From Rhodovastum atsumiense (GTDB lineage Bacteria > Pseudomonadota > Alphaproteobacteria > Acetobacterales > Acetobacteraceae), in contig NZ_OW485602.1 in the NCBI RefSeq assembly GCF_937425535.1, positions 124,001 to 188,000 on the forward strand: a stretch of 64,000 nucleotides of DNA, written 5' to 3'. A program made the position numbers and the translations under genes. Of this stretch, positions 26,126 through 35,151 are shown piece after piece (position 1 is the first letter of the stretch; every line of letters starts with the position of its first letter). Below the pieces are notes generated by a model. The model did not search any database. It was not told the origin of the DNA and saw nothing but the letters and a program-made list of their open reading frames with translations.

Positions 26126-26410
26126 CTTGGTCCTGTTTGGTCAAGTCGCCATGCAGGCCGTGAGGAACGTGACGGTCCCTGGCGGGATGCATGGCAAGGC
26201 GATGCAGCGAAGCCTCCTCGCTGCGTAGGGTCAATTGTTCGTTTACCATTACAGCTAGATTGTGGGTGCAGGCGTTGCGGTAGATCAACGCTGATGCGCA
26301 ATTAAAATGCGCACTGTTAAAAACAAAACTATCTCTGTTTTGAATCAAAAATTCATCTCGATTAGGGATTGTATGACGTTGTTGCGCGATAGCGGCAGGT
26401 GACCCATCTC
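26126..26410 (-). promoter_or_regulatory. moaA leader region with a hairpin; possible regulatory RNA
   Basis: 285 bp between hypF and moaA, much longer than other gaps in this run. It contains an AT-rich block (26285-26355) and a hairpin with arms GCAGCGA (26204-26210) and TCGCTGC (26218-26224). Long structured leaders before moaA are Moco riboswitches in some proteobacteria, but I cannot match the conserved core here by eye. A separate moaA promoter is the simpler reading. Confidence 0.3.
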
Positions 26411-28747
26411 TCATGAGATTGCAGCCGCCACAACAGCTTGGCCATAAGCCAGGCCACCGTCACCAGCGGGCACCTCTGCCGGCGCCAGAACCGTGACACC
26501 AGCAGCGCCAAGCCGTATCAAACAAGCATCAAGCAACAGAGCATTCTGGAAAACCCCACCCGCCAGGACAACAGCCATCGCGTTGTGGCCTTCGGCAATC
26601 CGTAGTGCAGTGCTGCAGAATGCCTCCGTCAGTCCAGCATGCAGGCGAGCTGCGACGACCGATGCAGACACTCCCGCCTCTAGATCCGCCAGAAGCGCCG
26701 CCCACATTGGTTCCGGATCGATTGCCCACGGTTCCACCGTCTCGTTCAGGGCGAAGGGATAAGGCTCGGCCTCGACACCGGGGGTGACGAGGGCTTCGAG
26801 CGCCATGGCCGCTTCGCCTTCAAAGCTCATCCGGTCCGGGGCGATGCCGAGTGCCGCTGCCACTGCATCGAACAGTCGGCCGCAAGAGGAGGACAAGGGC
26901 GTATTGATCCGCCGTGCCATCGCCTGCCGCAACAACCCGAGTGGCTTTCCGTGCAGCTTTTCGCCGCCTGGCATGATGGACAGGCGCGCATTGGCGTCCT
27001 CGGGGCCGAAGGCGGTGTCGAGTTGCGCGATCAGGTTGCGCCAGGGTTCCGTCACCGCTCTTGCACCACCCGGCAGCGGCACCGGTCGCAGTCGCGCCAT
27101 GCGTTGGAAGCCCGCATAATCACAGAGCAGGACCTCGCCACCCCAGACGGTGCCGTCTGTGCCGTGACCCAGGCCATCAAGTGCGATGCCAACGACCTTG
27201 CCACCGTCGCGCGGCCACATCCGCTCGGCCATCACTGCCGCGATATGTGCATGATGATGCTGCACATGCAGAAGTGGCAGGCCGCGCGAAGTTGCTTCCG
27301 CTTCTGCCCAGGAAGTGGAACGATAGTCCGGGTGCAGGTCGCAGGCGATGCATGCCGGGGTATGGTCGAATAGCGCGGTGTAGTCGGTGATCGCCTTTTT
27401 GAATTCGTGGAAGGTCGCAGCGTCTTCAAGGTCGCCAAGATGGTGCGAGAGCAGTGCCTGACCGTTATGCAGCAGGCAGATAGCGGATTTCATCTCGCCG
27501 CCAGTCGCCAGCACAGCGGGTGTATCGACAAAACCCGGTGGCAGGGCGCGCGGGGCAGGAGCATAGCCGCGCGCGTGCCGCAGCAACCGCGCCTGTCTGT
27601 GCACCACGCGCGCGACCGAATCATCGAGGCGACGCGCGATCGGGCGGTTGTGCATGAGAAACAGGTCGACAAAGCCGCCGAGCCGGGCCCGTGCCGTCTC
27701 GTTGTCGGTCTCCTGCGGTTCGCCGGAAACATTGCCGCTGGTCATTACCAGAGGTCCGCTGAAATCCTGAAGCAGGATCTGATGCAGCGGGGTGGTTGGC
27801 AACATCCAGCCCAGCGTGGTCTGTCCCGGCGCAACCGAGGCCGCGAGCGTGGCTGGACCGGTGTGGCGCAGCAGCACGATCGGGGCCGCCGGGCTCGCGA
27901 GCAGTGCCGCTTCTTCCCGTGTTATAACGCAAAAGCGATGAATGCCATCAAGATCCGGGGCCATCAGCGCGAAGGGCTTGGCCGGGCGCCGTTTGCGGTG
28001 CCGTAGCGCCACGACCGCTGTCTCGTTTCGGGCGTCACAGGCCAGATGAAAGCCACCGAGTCCCTTGATGCCCAGAATCGCCCCGTTCCGCAATGCCGTC
28101 ACGACAGCCGCCAGCGGATCTTCGACCGGGACGCTGTCTCCCGTTGGTGTTTCCAACCATGCCTGAGGGCCGCAGGAGGGACAGGCAATCGGCTGAGCAT
28201 GGAAGCGGCGGTCGGTGGAATTCTCGTATTCAGCACGACAGGCCGCGCACATGGGAAAGCCGCGCATCGTGGTGTTTGGTCGATCGTACGGAATCGCCGC
28301 AATGATCGAGAAGCGTGGCCCGCAGGCCGTGCAACTGGAAAAAGCGTAACGGTAGCGCCGTTCTGCCGGATCGGCGATCTCCGCCGCGCAAGCGGCACAG
28401 AGCCGGGCGTCGGGCACGACACCCGCGGTGCGCCGTCCACCGGCCGAGGCAGCGATACGGAATCCTGCTGCCAGGGCAGGTGGTGGCAACCAGGCGGAAC
28501 GCTCGATCGCGGTCACGCGCGCGAGGGCCGGTGCTTCCGCAGCGATTGCGCCGACCAGTTCTTCAACTGCCGCTGCTTCGCCGGCGACGTGGATCAGTAC
28601 GCCCTCGGCGTCGTTCCAGACTTCACCGGACAGGCCAAGCCCGTGGGCAAGGCGATGGACGAAGGGACGGAAACCGACACCCTGCACCAGCCCCCGCACC
28701 CGGATGCGTTCCGCCCGTTGCGGTATGTCGCATTGCAGTTGCGTCAT
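26411..28747 (-). CDS. hypF: Carbamoyltransferase HypF (NiFe-hydrogenase maturation)
   Basis: 778 aa, the normal length. Domains in order: acylphosphatase (RVRGLVQGVGFRPFVHRLAH, residues about 16-35), the paired zinc fingers (CAACAAEIADPAERRYRYAF...CTACGP and CAACRAEYENSTDRRFHAQP...CPSCGP), the YrdC-like domain, and the C-terminal carbamoyltransferase domain (VQHHHAHIAAVMAERM, then GIALDGLGHGTDGTVWGGEV). HypF uses carbamoyl phosphate to make the cyanide ligand precursor on HypE. It lies 90 bp after hypA. Confidence 0.97.
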   Translation of the reverse strand: MTQLQCDIPQRAERIRVRGLVQGVGFRPFVHRLAHGLGLSGEVWNDAEGVLIHVAGEAAAVEELVGAIAAEAPALARVTAIERSAWLPPPALAAGFRIAASAGGRRTAGVVPDARLCAACAAEIADPAERRYRYAFSSCTACGPRFSIIAAIPYDRPNTTMRGFPMCAACRAEYENSTDRRFHAQPIACPSCGPQAWLETPTGDSVPVEDPLAAVVTALRNGAILGIKGLGGFHLACDARNETAVVALRHRKRRPAKPFALMAPDLDGIHRFCVITREEAALLASPAAPIVLLRHTGPATLAASVAPGQTTLGWMLPTTPLHQILLQDFSGPLVMTSGNVSGEPQETDNETARARLGGFVDLFLMHNRPIARRLDDSVARVVHRQARLLRHARGYAPAPRALPPGFVDTPAVLATGGEMKSAICLLHNGQALLSHHLGDLEDAATFHEFKKAITDYTALFDHTPACIACDLHPDYRSTSWAEAEATSRGLPLLHVQHHHAHIAAVMAERMWPRDGGKVVGIALDGLGHGTDGTVWGGEVLLCDYAGFQRMARLRPVPLPGGARAVTEPWRNLIAQLDTAFGPEDANARLSIMPGGEKLHGKPLGLLRQAMARRINTPLSSSCGRLFDAVAAALGIAPDRMSFEGEAAMALEALVTPGVEAEPYPFALNETVEPWAIDPEPMWAALLADLEAGVSASVVAARLHAGLTEAFCSTALRIAEGHNAMAVVLAGGVFQNALLLDACLIRLGAAGVTVLAPAEVPAGDGGLAYGQAVVAAAIS

Positions 28748-28837
28748 GTGGCTGGCCCGTGCCGCCCTTTGTTCATGCCAGCATGCTGCGCCATGACGGA
28801 CGGGAACACCAGTCCGGGCGCGTACTCACATGCAATC

Positions 28838-29179
28838 CTAACAGACTTCCATCTCGACCAGGCGCATCTGCATTCCGCCCACGACATCGAGCCGGGTGCT
28901 GCCGCAGGCCGGACAAGTATCGAGGTGAGTTGAAATCGTTGCTTCGGCACCACAGTCCAGGCAGGAAGCCTGTCCCGGTGGCTGGTCGATCTCGAGCCGT
29001 GCCTCCGCGAGGAAAGTCTCGCGTGACGAGACATCGAATGCAAAGCGCAGTGCTTCCGGATCGAGACAGCTCAGTTGGCCGATCTCCAGGCGAAGCCGCT
29101 TCACTTTGGTAAAGCCGCGTCGGCGCCGCTCTTCATCGAGCAGGCCGATCAGTCGTTCGCAGATCGTCAGCTCATGCAT
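28838..29179 (-). CDS. hypA: Nickel-insertion protein HypA
   Basis: 113 aa from the ATG at 29179. The start MHELTICERLIGLL carries the N-terminal MHE nickel-binding motif (His2). The zinc site is built by CLDCGAEATIS and CPACGSTRLDVVGG. HypA hands nickel to the hydrogenase large subunit together with HypB. Its ribosome-binding site lies right next to a strong hairpin pair in the fdhF-hypA gap. Confidence 0.96.
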   Translation of the reverse strand: MHELTICERLIGLLDEERRRRGFTKVKRLRLEIGQLSCLDPEALRFAFDVSSRETFLAEARLEIDQPPGQASCLDCGAEATISTHLDTCPACGSTRLDVVGGMQMRLVEMEVC

Positions 29180-29190
29180 CGTGGCATTCC

Positions 29191-29256
29191 GGCCCCGGCG
29201 GCAGGCCGGGGCCGCCAGAGCATCCATTCCGTTACAGATGGAATGGATGCTCTGGC
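29191..29256 (-). terminator. Two adjacent strong hairpins between fdhF and hypA
   Basis: One stem has arms GCCAGAGCATCCATTCC (29214-29230) and its exact complement at 29240-29256, with a 9-nt loop. The other has 9-bp arms GGCCCCGGC/GCCGGGGCC (29191-29199 and 29205-29213). No T-run follows either. In the leftward transcript they come after fdhF and before hypA, so they may terminate or attenuate transcription, or stabilise the fdhF mRNA 3' end. Confidence 0.5.
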
Positions 29257-29278
29257 GAGCCGCCGGCCTGCCTACCCG

Positions 29279-31450
29279 TTACTCCGCGGCCTGCGGAGCG
29301 CGGGCGGGGGAGTTTGCAGCGGTTGCGAGGTTGTGCTTCAGCTTCGAATAGACCTCCTGCACGTATTTCTCGGCCCAGGTCTGGTCCGCGATCGTCTCGA
29401 GGCGCACGGCGGAGAACTTGTATTCCGGCGTCTTCGAGATCGGATCGACGTGGTGGACCGTCAGTTCATTGCAGGCACCGATCCACCACTGGTAGGTCAT
29501 GTAGACCATGCCCAGGTTGGTTCGCTCGGTCACGCTGGCGCGGGCAATGACCTTGCCGCGACGTGAGGCAACCCAGACCAGTTGCTGGTCACGGATCCCG
29601 AGCTTTGCGGCATCGACCGGGTTGATGGTGACATAGCCCGGTTCGTCGGCCAGAGTGGTCAGCGCGGCACAGTTGCCGGTCATCGAGCGGCAGGAATAAT
29701 GACCGACCTCGCGGACCGTGCACAGGCCGAGCGGATACTCGGCGTCCACCTTCTCGAGCGGTGCCCGCCACTCGGCGGCGAACAGCAGGCCCTTGCCGCT
29801 CTTGGTCTGGAACTTGTTGCCTTCGTACAGCCAGGGCGTGCCGGGATGGCTTTCATCCGGGCAAGGCCACTGGATGTAGCCGAGGCCGGCGAGCTTATCG
29901 TAAGTCGCACCTTTGTACAGCGGGCAGAGAGAGATCAGCTCGTTCCAGATCTGCTCGGTGCTCTCGTACTTCATCGGATAGCCGAGAGCGGTCGCGAGCA
30001 GGCCGTAGATCTCCCAGTCGTGCTTGACGTCGCCCTTCGCGTTCACCGCCTTGTAGAAGCGCTGGAAGCCGCGATCCGCCGAGGAGAACACGCCGTCATG
30101 CTCGCCCCATGAGGTCGCCGGCAGGATCACGTCCGCGAACATCGCCGTCTTCGTCATGAAGATGTCTTGGACGATGATGAACTCGAGTGCCTGGAAGCCC
30201 TTGCGCACCGTCTCGAGGTCCGGCTCGGTCTGCGCCGGGTCCTCGCCGAAGATGTACATGGCCTTGAGCTTGCCTTCCTCGGCGGCATGCGGCACGTCGG
30301 TGATCGACATGCCGATCTTGTCCGGCAGGCTCGGCACGTTCCAGGCCTTGGCAAACTTCTTGCGTGCCTCGGCATCGGTCACCGACTGATAGCCCGGGAA
30401 CACGTTCGGCAACGCGCCCATGTCGCAGGCGCCCTGGACGTTGTTCTGGCCACGCACCGGGCCGACGCCGACATTCGGACGGCCCAGATTGCCGGTCAGC
30501 AGTGCCAGGCCAGACAGGCCCTTCACCACGTCTACCGCTTGGCCCCACTGGGTCACGCCCATGCCCCAGAGGATCGTCGCCGACTTCGCCCCGGCATAGA
30601 CGCGCATCGCCTCGCGGATCTGCGTCGCCTTCAGGCCGGTGATGCTCTCGACATATTCAGGCGTGTACTTCGCAACAAGCTTCTTGTATTCTTCGAAGCC
30701 TTCCGTGTAGTTCGCCACGTATTCGGGGTTGTACAGCCCCTCGTTGATCAGCACGTTGGCGAAGGCGTTCACCAGCGCCATGTTGGAGCCGTTCTTCAGC
30801 GGCAGCCACATGTCGGAAATCCGCGCGGTCTCGATATAGCGCGGGTCGCAGGTGATGACCTTGGCGCCCTTTTCCTTCGCCTTCAGGATCCGGCGCGCAA
30901 CGATCGGGTGGCTGTCGGCAGCGTTGTAGCCGAAGCACAGGATGCAATCGGTGTCCTCGATCTCGCAGATCGAGTTGCTCATGGCGCCGTTGCCGAGCGT
31001 GACCATCAGACCCGCCACCGACGGGCCGTGGCAGACGCGGGCGCAGCAGTCGATGTTGTTGGTGCCGATCACGGCGCGGGCAAACTTCTGCGCAACGAAA
31101 TTCGATTCGTTGCCGGTTCCGCGCGACGAGCCGGTCAGCATGATCGCGTCCGGCCCGTACTTCTTCTTGATCGCCGCCAGGCGCTCGGCGGTGAAGGCAA
31201 TCGCTTCATCCCAGGACACCGCCTCGAACGCCGCGTCGCGCGAACGACGCAGCATCGGCTGCTTCAGGCGAGGCGTGAGGATCTTGGTATCGTTGATGAA
31301 GTCCCAGCCGTAATAGCCCTTCAGGCAGAGCTCACCCTGGTTGGTGACGCCGTCGAGGGGTTCGGCCCCAACCACCTTGTCGTTCTCGACGAGCAGGTTG
31401 AGCTTGCAGCCCGATCCGCAATACGGACAGACGGAAATATGCTTTTCCAT
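29279..31450 (-). CDS. fdhF: Formate dehydrogenase H-type catalytic subunit FdhF (cysteine form)
   Basis: 723 aa from the ATG at 31450 (MEKHISVCPYCGSGC, preceded by AAGG). An N-terminal [4Fe-4S] site (CPYCGSGC, then LCLKGYYGWDF) is followed by the active-site segment NNIDCCARVCHGPSVAGL. The residue at position 140, selenocysteine in E. coli FdhF, is here a TGC-encoded Cys, followed by the conserved His141. The molybdopterin-binding C-terminal domain contains VREVGHYSCRSMTGNCAAL. The enzyme oxidises formate to CO2 on the cytoplasmic side and passes electrons to the hydrogenase through HycB-type ferredoxins. The upstream hycB-like gene is 33 bp away. Confidence 0.96.
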   Translation of the reverse strand: MEKHISVCPYCGSGCKLNLLVENDKVVGAEPLDGVTNQGELCLKGYYGWDFINDTKILTPRLKQPMLRRSRDAAFEAVSWDEAIAFTAERLAAIKKKYGPDAIMLTGSSRGTGNESNFVAQKFARAVIGTNNIDCCARVCHGPSVAGLMVTLGNGAMSNSICEIEDTDCILCFGYNAADSHPIVARRILKAKEKGAKVITCDPRYIETARISDMWLPLKNGSNMALVNAFANVLINEGLYNPEYVANYTEGFEEYKKLVAKYTPEYVESITGLKATQIREAMRVYAGAKSATILWGMGVTQWGQAVDVVKGLSGLALLTGNLGRPNVGVGPVRGQNNVQGACDMGALPNVFPGYQSVTDAEARKKFAKAWNVPSLPDKIGMSITDVPHAAEEGKLKAMYIFGEDPAQTEPDLETVRKGFQALEFIIVQDIFMTKTAMFADVILPATSWGEHDGVFSSADRGFQRFYKAVNAKGDVKHDWEIYGLLATALGYPMKYESTEQIWNELISLCPLYKGATYDKLAGLGYIQWPCPDESHPGTPWLYEGNKFQTKSGKGLLFAAEWRAPLEKVDAEYPLGLCTVREVGHYSCRSMTGNCAALTTLADEPGYVTINPVDAAKLGIRDQQLVWVASRRGKVIARASVTERTNLGMVYMTYQWWIGACNELTVHHVDPISKTPEYKFSAVRLETIADQTWAEKYVQEVYSKLKHNLATAANSPARAPQAAE

Positions 31451-31483
31451 GGTGTGACCTTGCAAGTAAGTGCGTCTGCGGCG

Positions 31484-32032
31484 TCAGCCGACGGCGCCGA
31501 TGGTTCCGGAATCAAGCGCTGAGCGCTGCTGGCGGCGCCGCCGGACCTCTTCCATGGCGGCGGCATCCATGACGTGCAATGCGTCGGTCGGGCACACGCT
31601 GACACAGGCCGGACCCTGCGCGCGGTTTTTGCAGAGGTCGCACTTGTGCGCTTCCGCCTTGACGCCGTTCGTCAGTTCGACACCGGCGAAGTTGCGCTGT
31701 GCCGGGCGGGAAATGACTTCCATTGCGCCGAAGGGGCACGCAACGACGCAGGTCTTGCAGCCAAGGCAGCGGGACTGGTCGATCTGCACCGTGTCGCCGC
31801 TATAGAAGATGGCGCCGCTTGGGCAGGCATTGAGGCACGGGGCATCCTCGCAGTGATGGCAGGTCACCGGGGTCGAGACCTGGAGGGTACGCACCACATG
31901 CAGGCGCGGGGAAAAGCGCGTCGGTGACAGCGCTTCGACGTTCTGGGTTGGCTCGTGCGCAAGCACACAGGCCACTTCGCATGTGCGACAGCCAATGCAC
32001 TTCGCTGGTTCAGTAACGATGAACCGGTTCAT
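31484..32032 (-). CDS. HycB/HydN-like 4Fe-4S ferredoxin subunit
   Basis: 182 aa from the ATG at 32032, preceded by GAGGAG. Four [4Fe-4S] motifs are visible: CIGCRTCEVACVLAH, CHHCEDAPCLNACP, CLGCKTCVVACPFGA and CDLCKNRAQGPACVSVCP. This is the layout of HycB/HydN electron-transfer subunits of formate hydrogenlyase. It precedes fdhF in the same direction, so it is the likely direct partner of FdhF. A second paralogue starts the divergent hydrogenase operon. Confidence 0.92.
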   Translation of the reverse strand: MNRFIVTEPAKCIGCRTCEVACVLAHEPTQNVEALSPTRFSPRLHVVRTLQVSTPVTCHHCEDAPCLNACPSGAIFYSGDTVQIDQSRCLGCKTCVVACPFGAMEVISRPAQRNFAGVELTNGVKAEAHKCDLCKNRAQGPACVSVCPTDALHVMDAAAMEEVRRRRQQRSALDSGTIGAVG

Positions 32033-32479
32033 TCTCGATATCTCCTCATGGACGAGGACGTTGGGGAAGGCCCGGCGAGGCGCGCCAGCCTCCGCACCTC
32101 GCACTCTGTTCGGCAGAGCTGCCCGCACGCCAACCTTTCTCCGATCGACTTTGCTTATGAAGAAATAAAAGCAAGATATGAGCGCCCGGGCTTCAGGAAC
32201 GATGCATGTTATGACCCACAGGAAAGGCCGTCATCGGCTGGAGGTCTGCGTTTCGGTATGGGTGACCAGCGTTAAATGCGGACCGTTCGAAATAAACCAA
32301 TGTTAGAGACCTACGGATCGCTCAGGAATACAAAGATATACTTGGATTGTTAGGACATTTTTATTGCTTAATAAGTCGTTCTTATCAACGGCACTCGCGA
32401 TGATGCACCGTCCGGCCAAGGGGCCCAGACGGTGGACCGGTTCATTCTCCGAATGCACCGGGAACGTGGAGAGAGGGAC
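32033..32479. promoter_or_regulatory. Divergent promoter region of the two formate hydrogenlyase arms
   Basis: 447 bp separate two divergent hycB-like genes. No coding sequence is apparent. The right two thirds are AT-rich for this genome. A sequence resembling a sigma54 site on the minus strand (32118-32132, GG-N10-GC spacing) and one on the plus strand at 32353-32367 (GG-N11-GC, one base too long) are weak. The main control region of the island should lie here; its regulator sites cannot be fixed by eye. Confidence 0.45.
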
Positions 32480-33112
32480 ATGAACCGCTTTGTTATCGCG
32501 GACCCCAGACGGTGTATCGGATGCAATACCTGCATGGCGGCGTGCACCATGGTGCACCGGGCCGAGGGACTGCAGTCCCTTCCCCGGCTGACCGTCACGC
32601 GAACCCTGGAAGTCACGGCACCGACTGTCTGCCGCAACTGCGAAGACGCCCCATGCGGGCGTGTCTGCCCGGCCGATGCCATCTGGATCGCGGATGGCCG
32701 GGTCGTACTGGACGAGCAACGCTGCATCGGCTGCAAGATGTGCGCGCTCGCCTGCCCGTTCGGGGCGATCACGCCGGCCGGGACATCGATCTCCGGCGTC
32801 GCCGGGCTCAGGATCGACCAGCCGGAGCACCCGGCCGGGCTTGATCCGCTGCTGGCATGGGATATCGGCGTGCGCACCGTCGCCGTGAAATGCGATCTCT
32901 GCTCCTTCCGTGCGGAAGGGCCCGCCTGCATTCGTGCTTGCCCGACCGCAGCGTTGCGGGAAGTGAACGCACAGGCGCTCAACGATGAAAGCAATGTCAA
33001 GCGCCAGATAAGTGCCGCGACCGCGACCGTGCCGGAGCGTGATCCCGGTCTGAAGCCATCGTGGGGCGCTGCTGCACCACCGCCACCCGTCGCGACTGGG
33101 GAGTGCGACTGA
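32480..33112 (+). CDS. HycB/HyfA-like 4Fe-4S ferredoxin subunit of the hydrogenase operon
   Basis: 210 aa from the ATG at 32480 (MNRFVIADPRRCIGCNTCMA), preceded by GAGAGAGGGAC. Four [4Fe-4S] motifs follow the HycB pattern: CIGCNTCMAACTMVH, CRNCEDAPCGRVCP, CIGCKMCALACPFGA and CDLCSFRAEGPACIRACP. The Pro/Ala-rich C-terminal tail is longer than in the paralogue at 31484. As first gene of the hyf-like operon it should carry electrons from FdhF to the hydrogenase. Confidence 0.92.
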   Translation: MNRFVIADPRRCIGCNTCMAACTMVHRAEGLQSLPRLTVTRTLEVTAPTVCRNCEDAPCGRVCPADAIWIADGRVVLDEQRCIGCKMCALACPFGAITPAGTSISGVAGLRIDQPEHPAGLDPLLAWDIGVRTVAVKCDLCSFRAEGPACIRACPTAALREVNAQALNDESNVKRQISAATATVPERDPGLKPSWGAAAPPPPVATGECD

Positions 33113-33114
33113 CC

Positions 33115-35136
33115 ATGACCCCGATTCAGCTATTTTTGACATCAATCGGGCTGTCCTGCCTCGCAGCATTGGGCAGCCTTTTATTGCGTCGTTCCGAAAC
33201 GACTGCGATCTATGCTGCGGGTATCGGGGGCCTGCTTGCCGCCGTGGCCGGTGCTTTTGCCGGCGCTTCGGTGCTTGCCGGTCCGGCTGCCGTCGCCGCC
33301 GTGGCCGGGCCCTTCCCGTTCGCCCATTTCGTTCTGCGCCTCGATGCCCTGTCTGGGCTGATGGTGCTGGTGATCTCGGCGCTGGCCGCGATCTCCTCGA
33401 TCTACTCGCTTGCTTATGTGCGCGAGTATGGCGGCCGTGGCGTCGGCGCGATGGGGTTCTTTTTCAACCTCTTCGTCGCGGCGATGATGCTGGTCGTCGT
33501 TGCCGACAACGCCTTCTGGTTCCTCGTTTTCTTCGAGATGATGTCGCTGGCGTCCTATTTCCTGGTGATTTTCGACCAGGATGAGGAAGCAGTGTCTGCC
33601 GGGTTCATTTATTTCCTGGTTGCCCATGCCGGGTCGGTCGCCATCATGGCGGCATTCTACCTGATGGCCAACGCAGCCGGCAGCTTTGACTTCGCCGCGT
33701 TCCGCGCCAATCATCCCGCCGAGCCGGCTGCCTCGATTGTGTTCGTCCTGGCGCTGCTCGGTTTCGGTGCCAAGGCGGGCATGATCCCGCTGCACGTCTG
33801 GTTGCCGCGAGCCCATCCGGCGGCCCCTTCGCACGCCTCCTCGCTGATGTCCGGCGTGATGATCAAGATCGGCGTGTTCGGCATCCTCAAGGTCGGCGTC
33901 GACTTGCTGGGCGGCGGCGTGCTGTGGTGGGGCGTCGCCGTGCTGGCGCTGGGCGCCATTTCCTCGGTGCTGGGCGTGATCTACGCGCTGGCGGAACATG
34001 ACATCAAGCGGCTGCTTGCTTACCACTCGGTCGAGAACATCGGCATCATCCTGCTTGGCGTCGGCACCGGCATGATCGGCCTGGCCATGCACCAGCCGCT
34101 GATCGCCGTCCTCGGGCTGATGGCCGGGCTCTACCACCTGGTCAACCACGCGGTCTTCAAGGGTCTGCTGTTCCTTGGCGCGGGCTCCGTCATCTACCGG
34201 ATGCACACCAAGGACATGGAGGAAATGGGCGGCCTCGGCCGAACCATGCCGTGGACATCGCTGTGCTTCCTGGTCGGTGCCCTGGCGATCTCGGCGATCC
34301 CGCCGCTCAACGGCTTTGTCTCCGAGTGGTTCACCTACCAGGCCCTGTTCGCGGCCGCGCTGGAAGGCACGTTCCTGGTCCGCTTCGCCACCCCGATCGC
34401 CGCGACGATGCTGGCACTGACCGGTGCGCTGGCGGTGATGTGCTTCGTCAAAGCCTATGGCGAGATCTTCTCGGGCGCGCCGCGCAGCCACCACGCCGAG
34501 CAGGCCCGCGAGGTGCCGGCCCCGATGATCGCGGGCATGGTGCTGCTGGCGCTTGCCTGCGTCGGTCTCGGCCTTGCCGCCCCGCTCGTGGCACCGGTCA
34601 TCGGTGGCATCGCCGCCGCGACCCTGAACATGCCGGCGACTGCCCTGGCCGATGGCAGCCTGCTGGTGCAGCCGGGCAATCCGGCGCGCGCGGTGCTCTC
34701 GACGCCGCTGATCGCCGTGCTGCTGATCGGGCTGGGCACCCTGCCGATCCTGCTGACGAGCTTCTTCTCGAAGGCCCGCGCCGGCAGCCGCCGTGCCGCC
34801 GCCCCCTGGGCCTGCGGCTACCTGCCCGATGGCCACATGGCCGTGACGGCGCACAGCTTCGCGCAGCCGATCCGGATGTTCTTCAAGCCGCTCTATGCCG
34901 TGCGCCGCAGTGCCGACGTCGTTTCGGAAGCTGTTTCGCAGCGCTTCTGCAGCTTCGTTTCTGCCGCACGCCGCAGCGAGCCGCTGTTCGACCGTATCCT
35001 CGTCGCCCCGGTGATCGAGAGCGTCGACAAGATCGGCCATCGTGCTCAACGCCTGCAGAGCGGCGAGTTCTCGACCTACTGCCTCTACATCGTGGTAGCG
35101 CTCGTGATCCTGCTGCTCGTGACCCTGCAATCCTAG
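33115..35136 (+). CDS. hyfB: HyfB/HycC-like antiporter-type membrane subunit
   Basis: 673 aa, close to the E. coli HyfB length. About 14-16 membrane helices; the central NuoL/M-type domain contains LVVVADNAFWFLVFFEMMSL, GFGAKAGMIPLHVWLPRAHP (conserved Lys in helix) and DIKRLLAYHSVENIGIILLG. A C-terminal extension (YLPDGHMAVTAHSFAQPIRM) is characteristic of HyfB/HycC. It forms part of the membrane arm and is a candidate ion channel. Starts 3 bp after the ferredoxin gene. Confidence 0.95.
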   Translation: MTPIQLFLTSIGLSCLAALGSLLLRRSETTAIYAAGIGGLLAAVAGAFAGASVLAGPAAVAAVAGPFPFAHFVLRLDALSGLMVLVISALAAISSIYSLAYVREYGGRGVGAMGFFFNLFVAAMMLVVVADNAFWFLVFFEMMSLASYFLVIFDQDEEAVSAGFIYFLVAHAGSVAIMAAFYLMANAAGSFDFAAFRANHPAEPAASIVFVLALLGFGAKAGMIPLHVWLPRAHPAAPSHASSLMSGVMIKIGVFGILKVGVDLLGGGVLWWGVAVLALGAISSVLGVIYALAEHDIKRLLAYHSVENIGIILLGVGTGMIGLAMHQPLIAVLGLMAGLYHLVNHAVFKGLLFLGAGSVIYRMHTKDMEEMGGLGRTMPWTSLCFLVGALAISAIPPLNGFVSEWFTYQALFAAALEGTFLVRFATPIAATMLALTGALAVMCFVKAYGEIFSGAPRSHHAEQAREVPAPMIAGMVLLALACVGLGLAAPLVAPVIGGIAAATLNMPATALADGSLLVQPGNPARAVLSTPLIAVLLIGLGTLPILLTSFFSKARAGSRRAAAPWACGYLPDGHMAVTAHSFAQPIRMFFKPLYAVRRSADVVSEAVSQRFCSFVSAARRSEPLFDRILVAPVIESVDKIGHRAQRLQSGEFSTYCLYIVVALVILLLVTLQS

Positions 35137-35151
35137 GAGAGGGGAAGAGTC

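Noticed and set aside
26204-26224. A Moco riboswitch hairpin in the moaA leader
   Set aside because: Only one stem can be matched by eye. The conserved core of the Moco RNA could not be identified, so it is reported only as a possible regulatory leader.
32353-32367. A sigma54-like site with TTGC before the hydrogenase operon
   Set aside because: The GG and GC pairs are 11 bases apart instead of 10, and the -24 half matches poorly. Too weak to list as a promoter.
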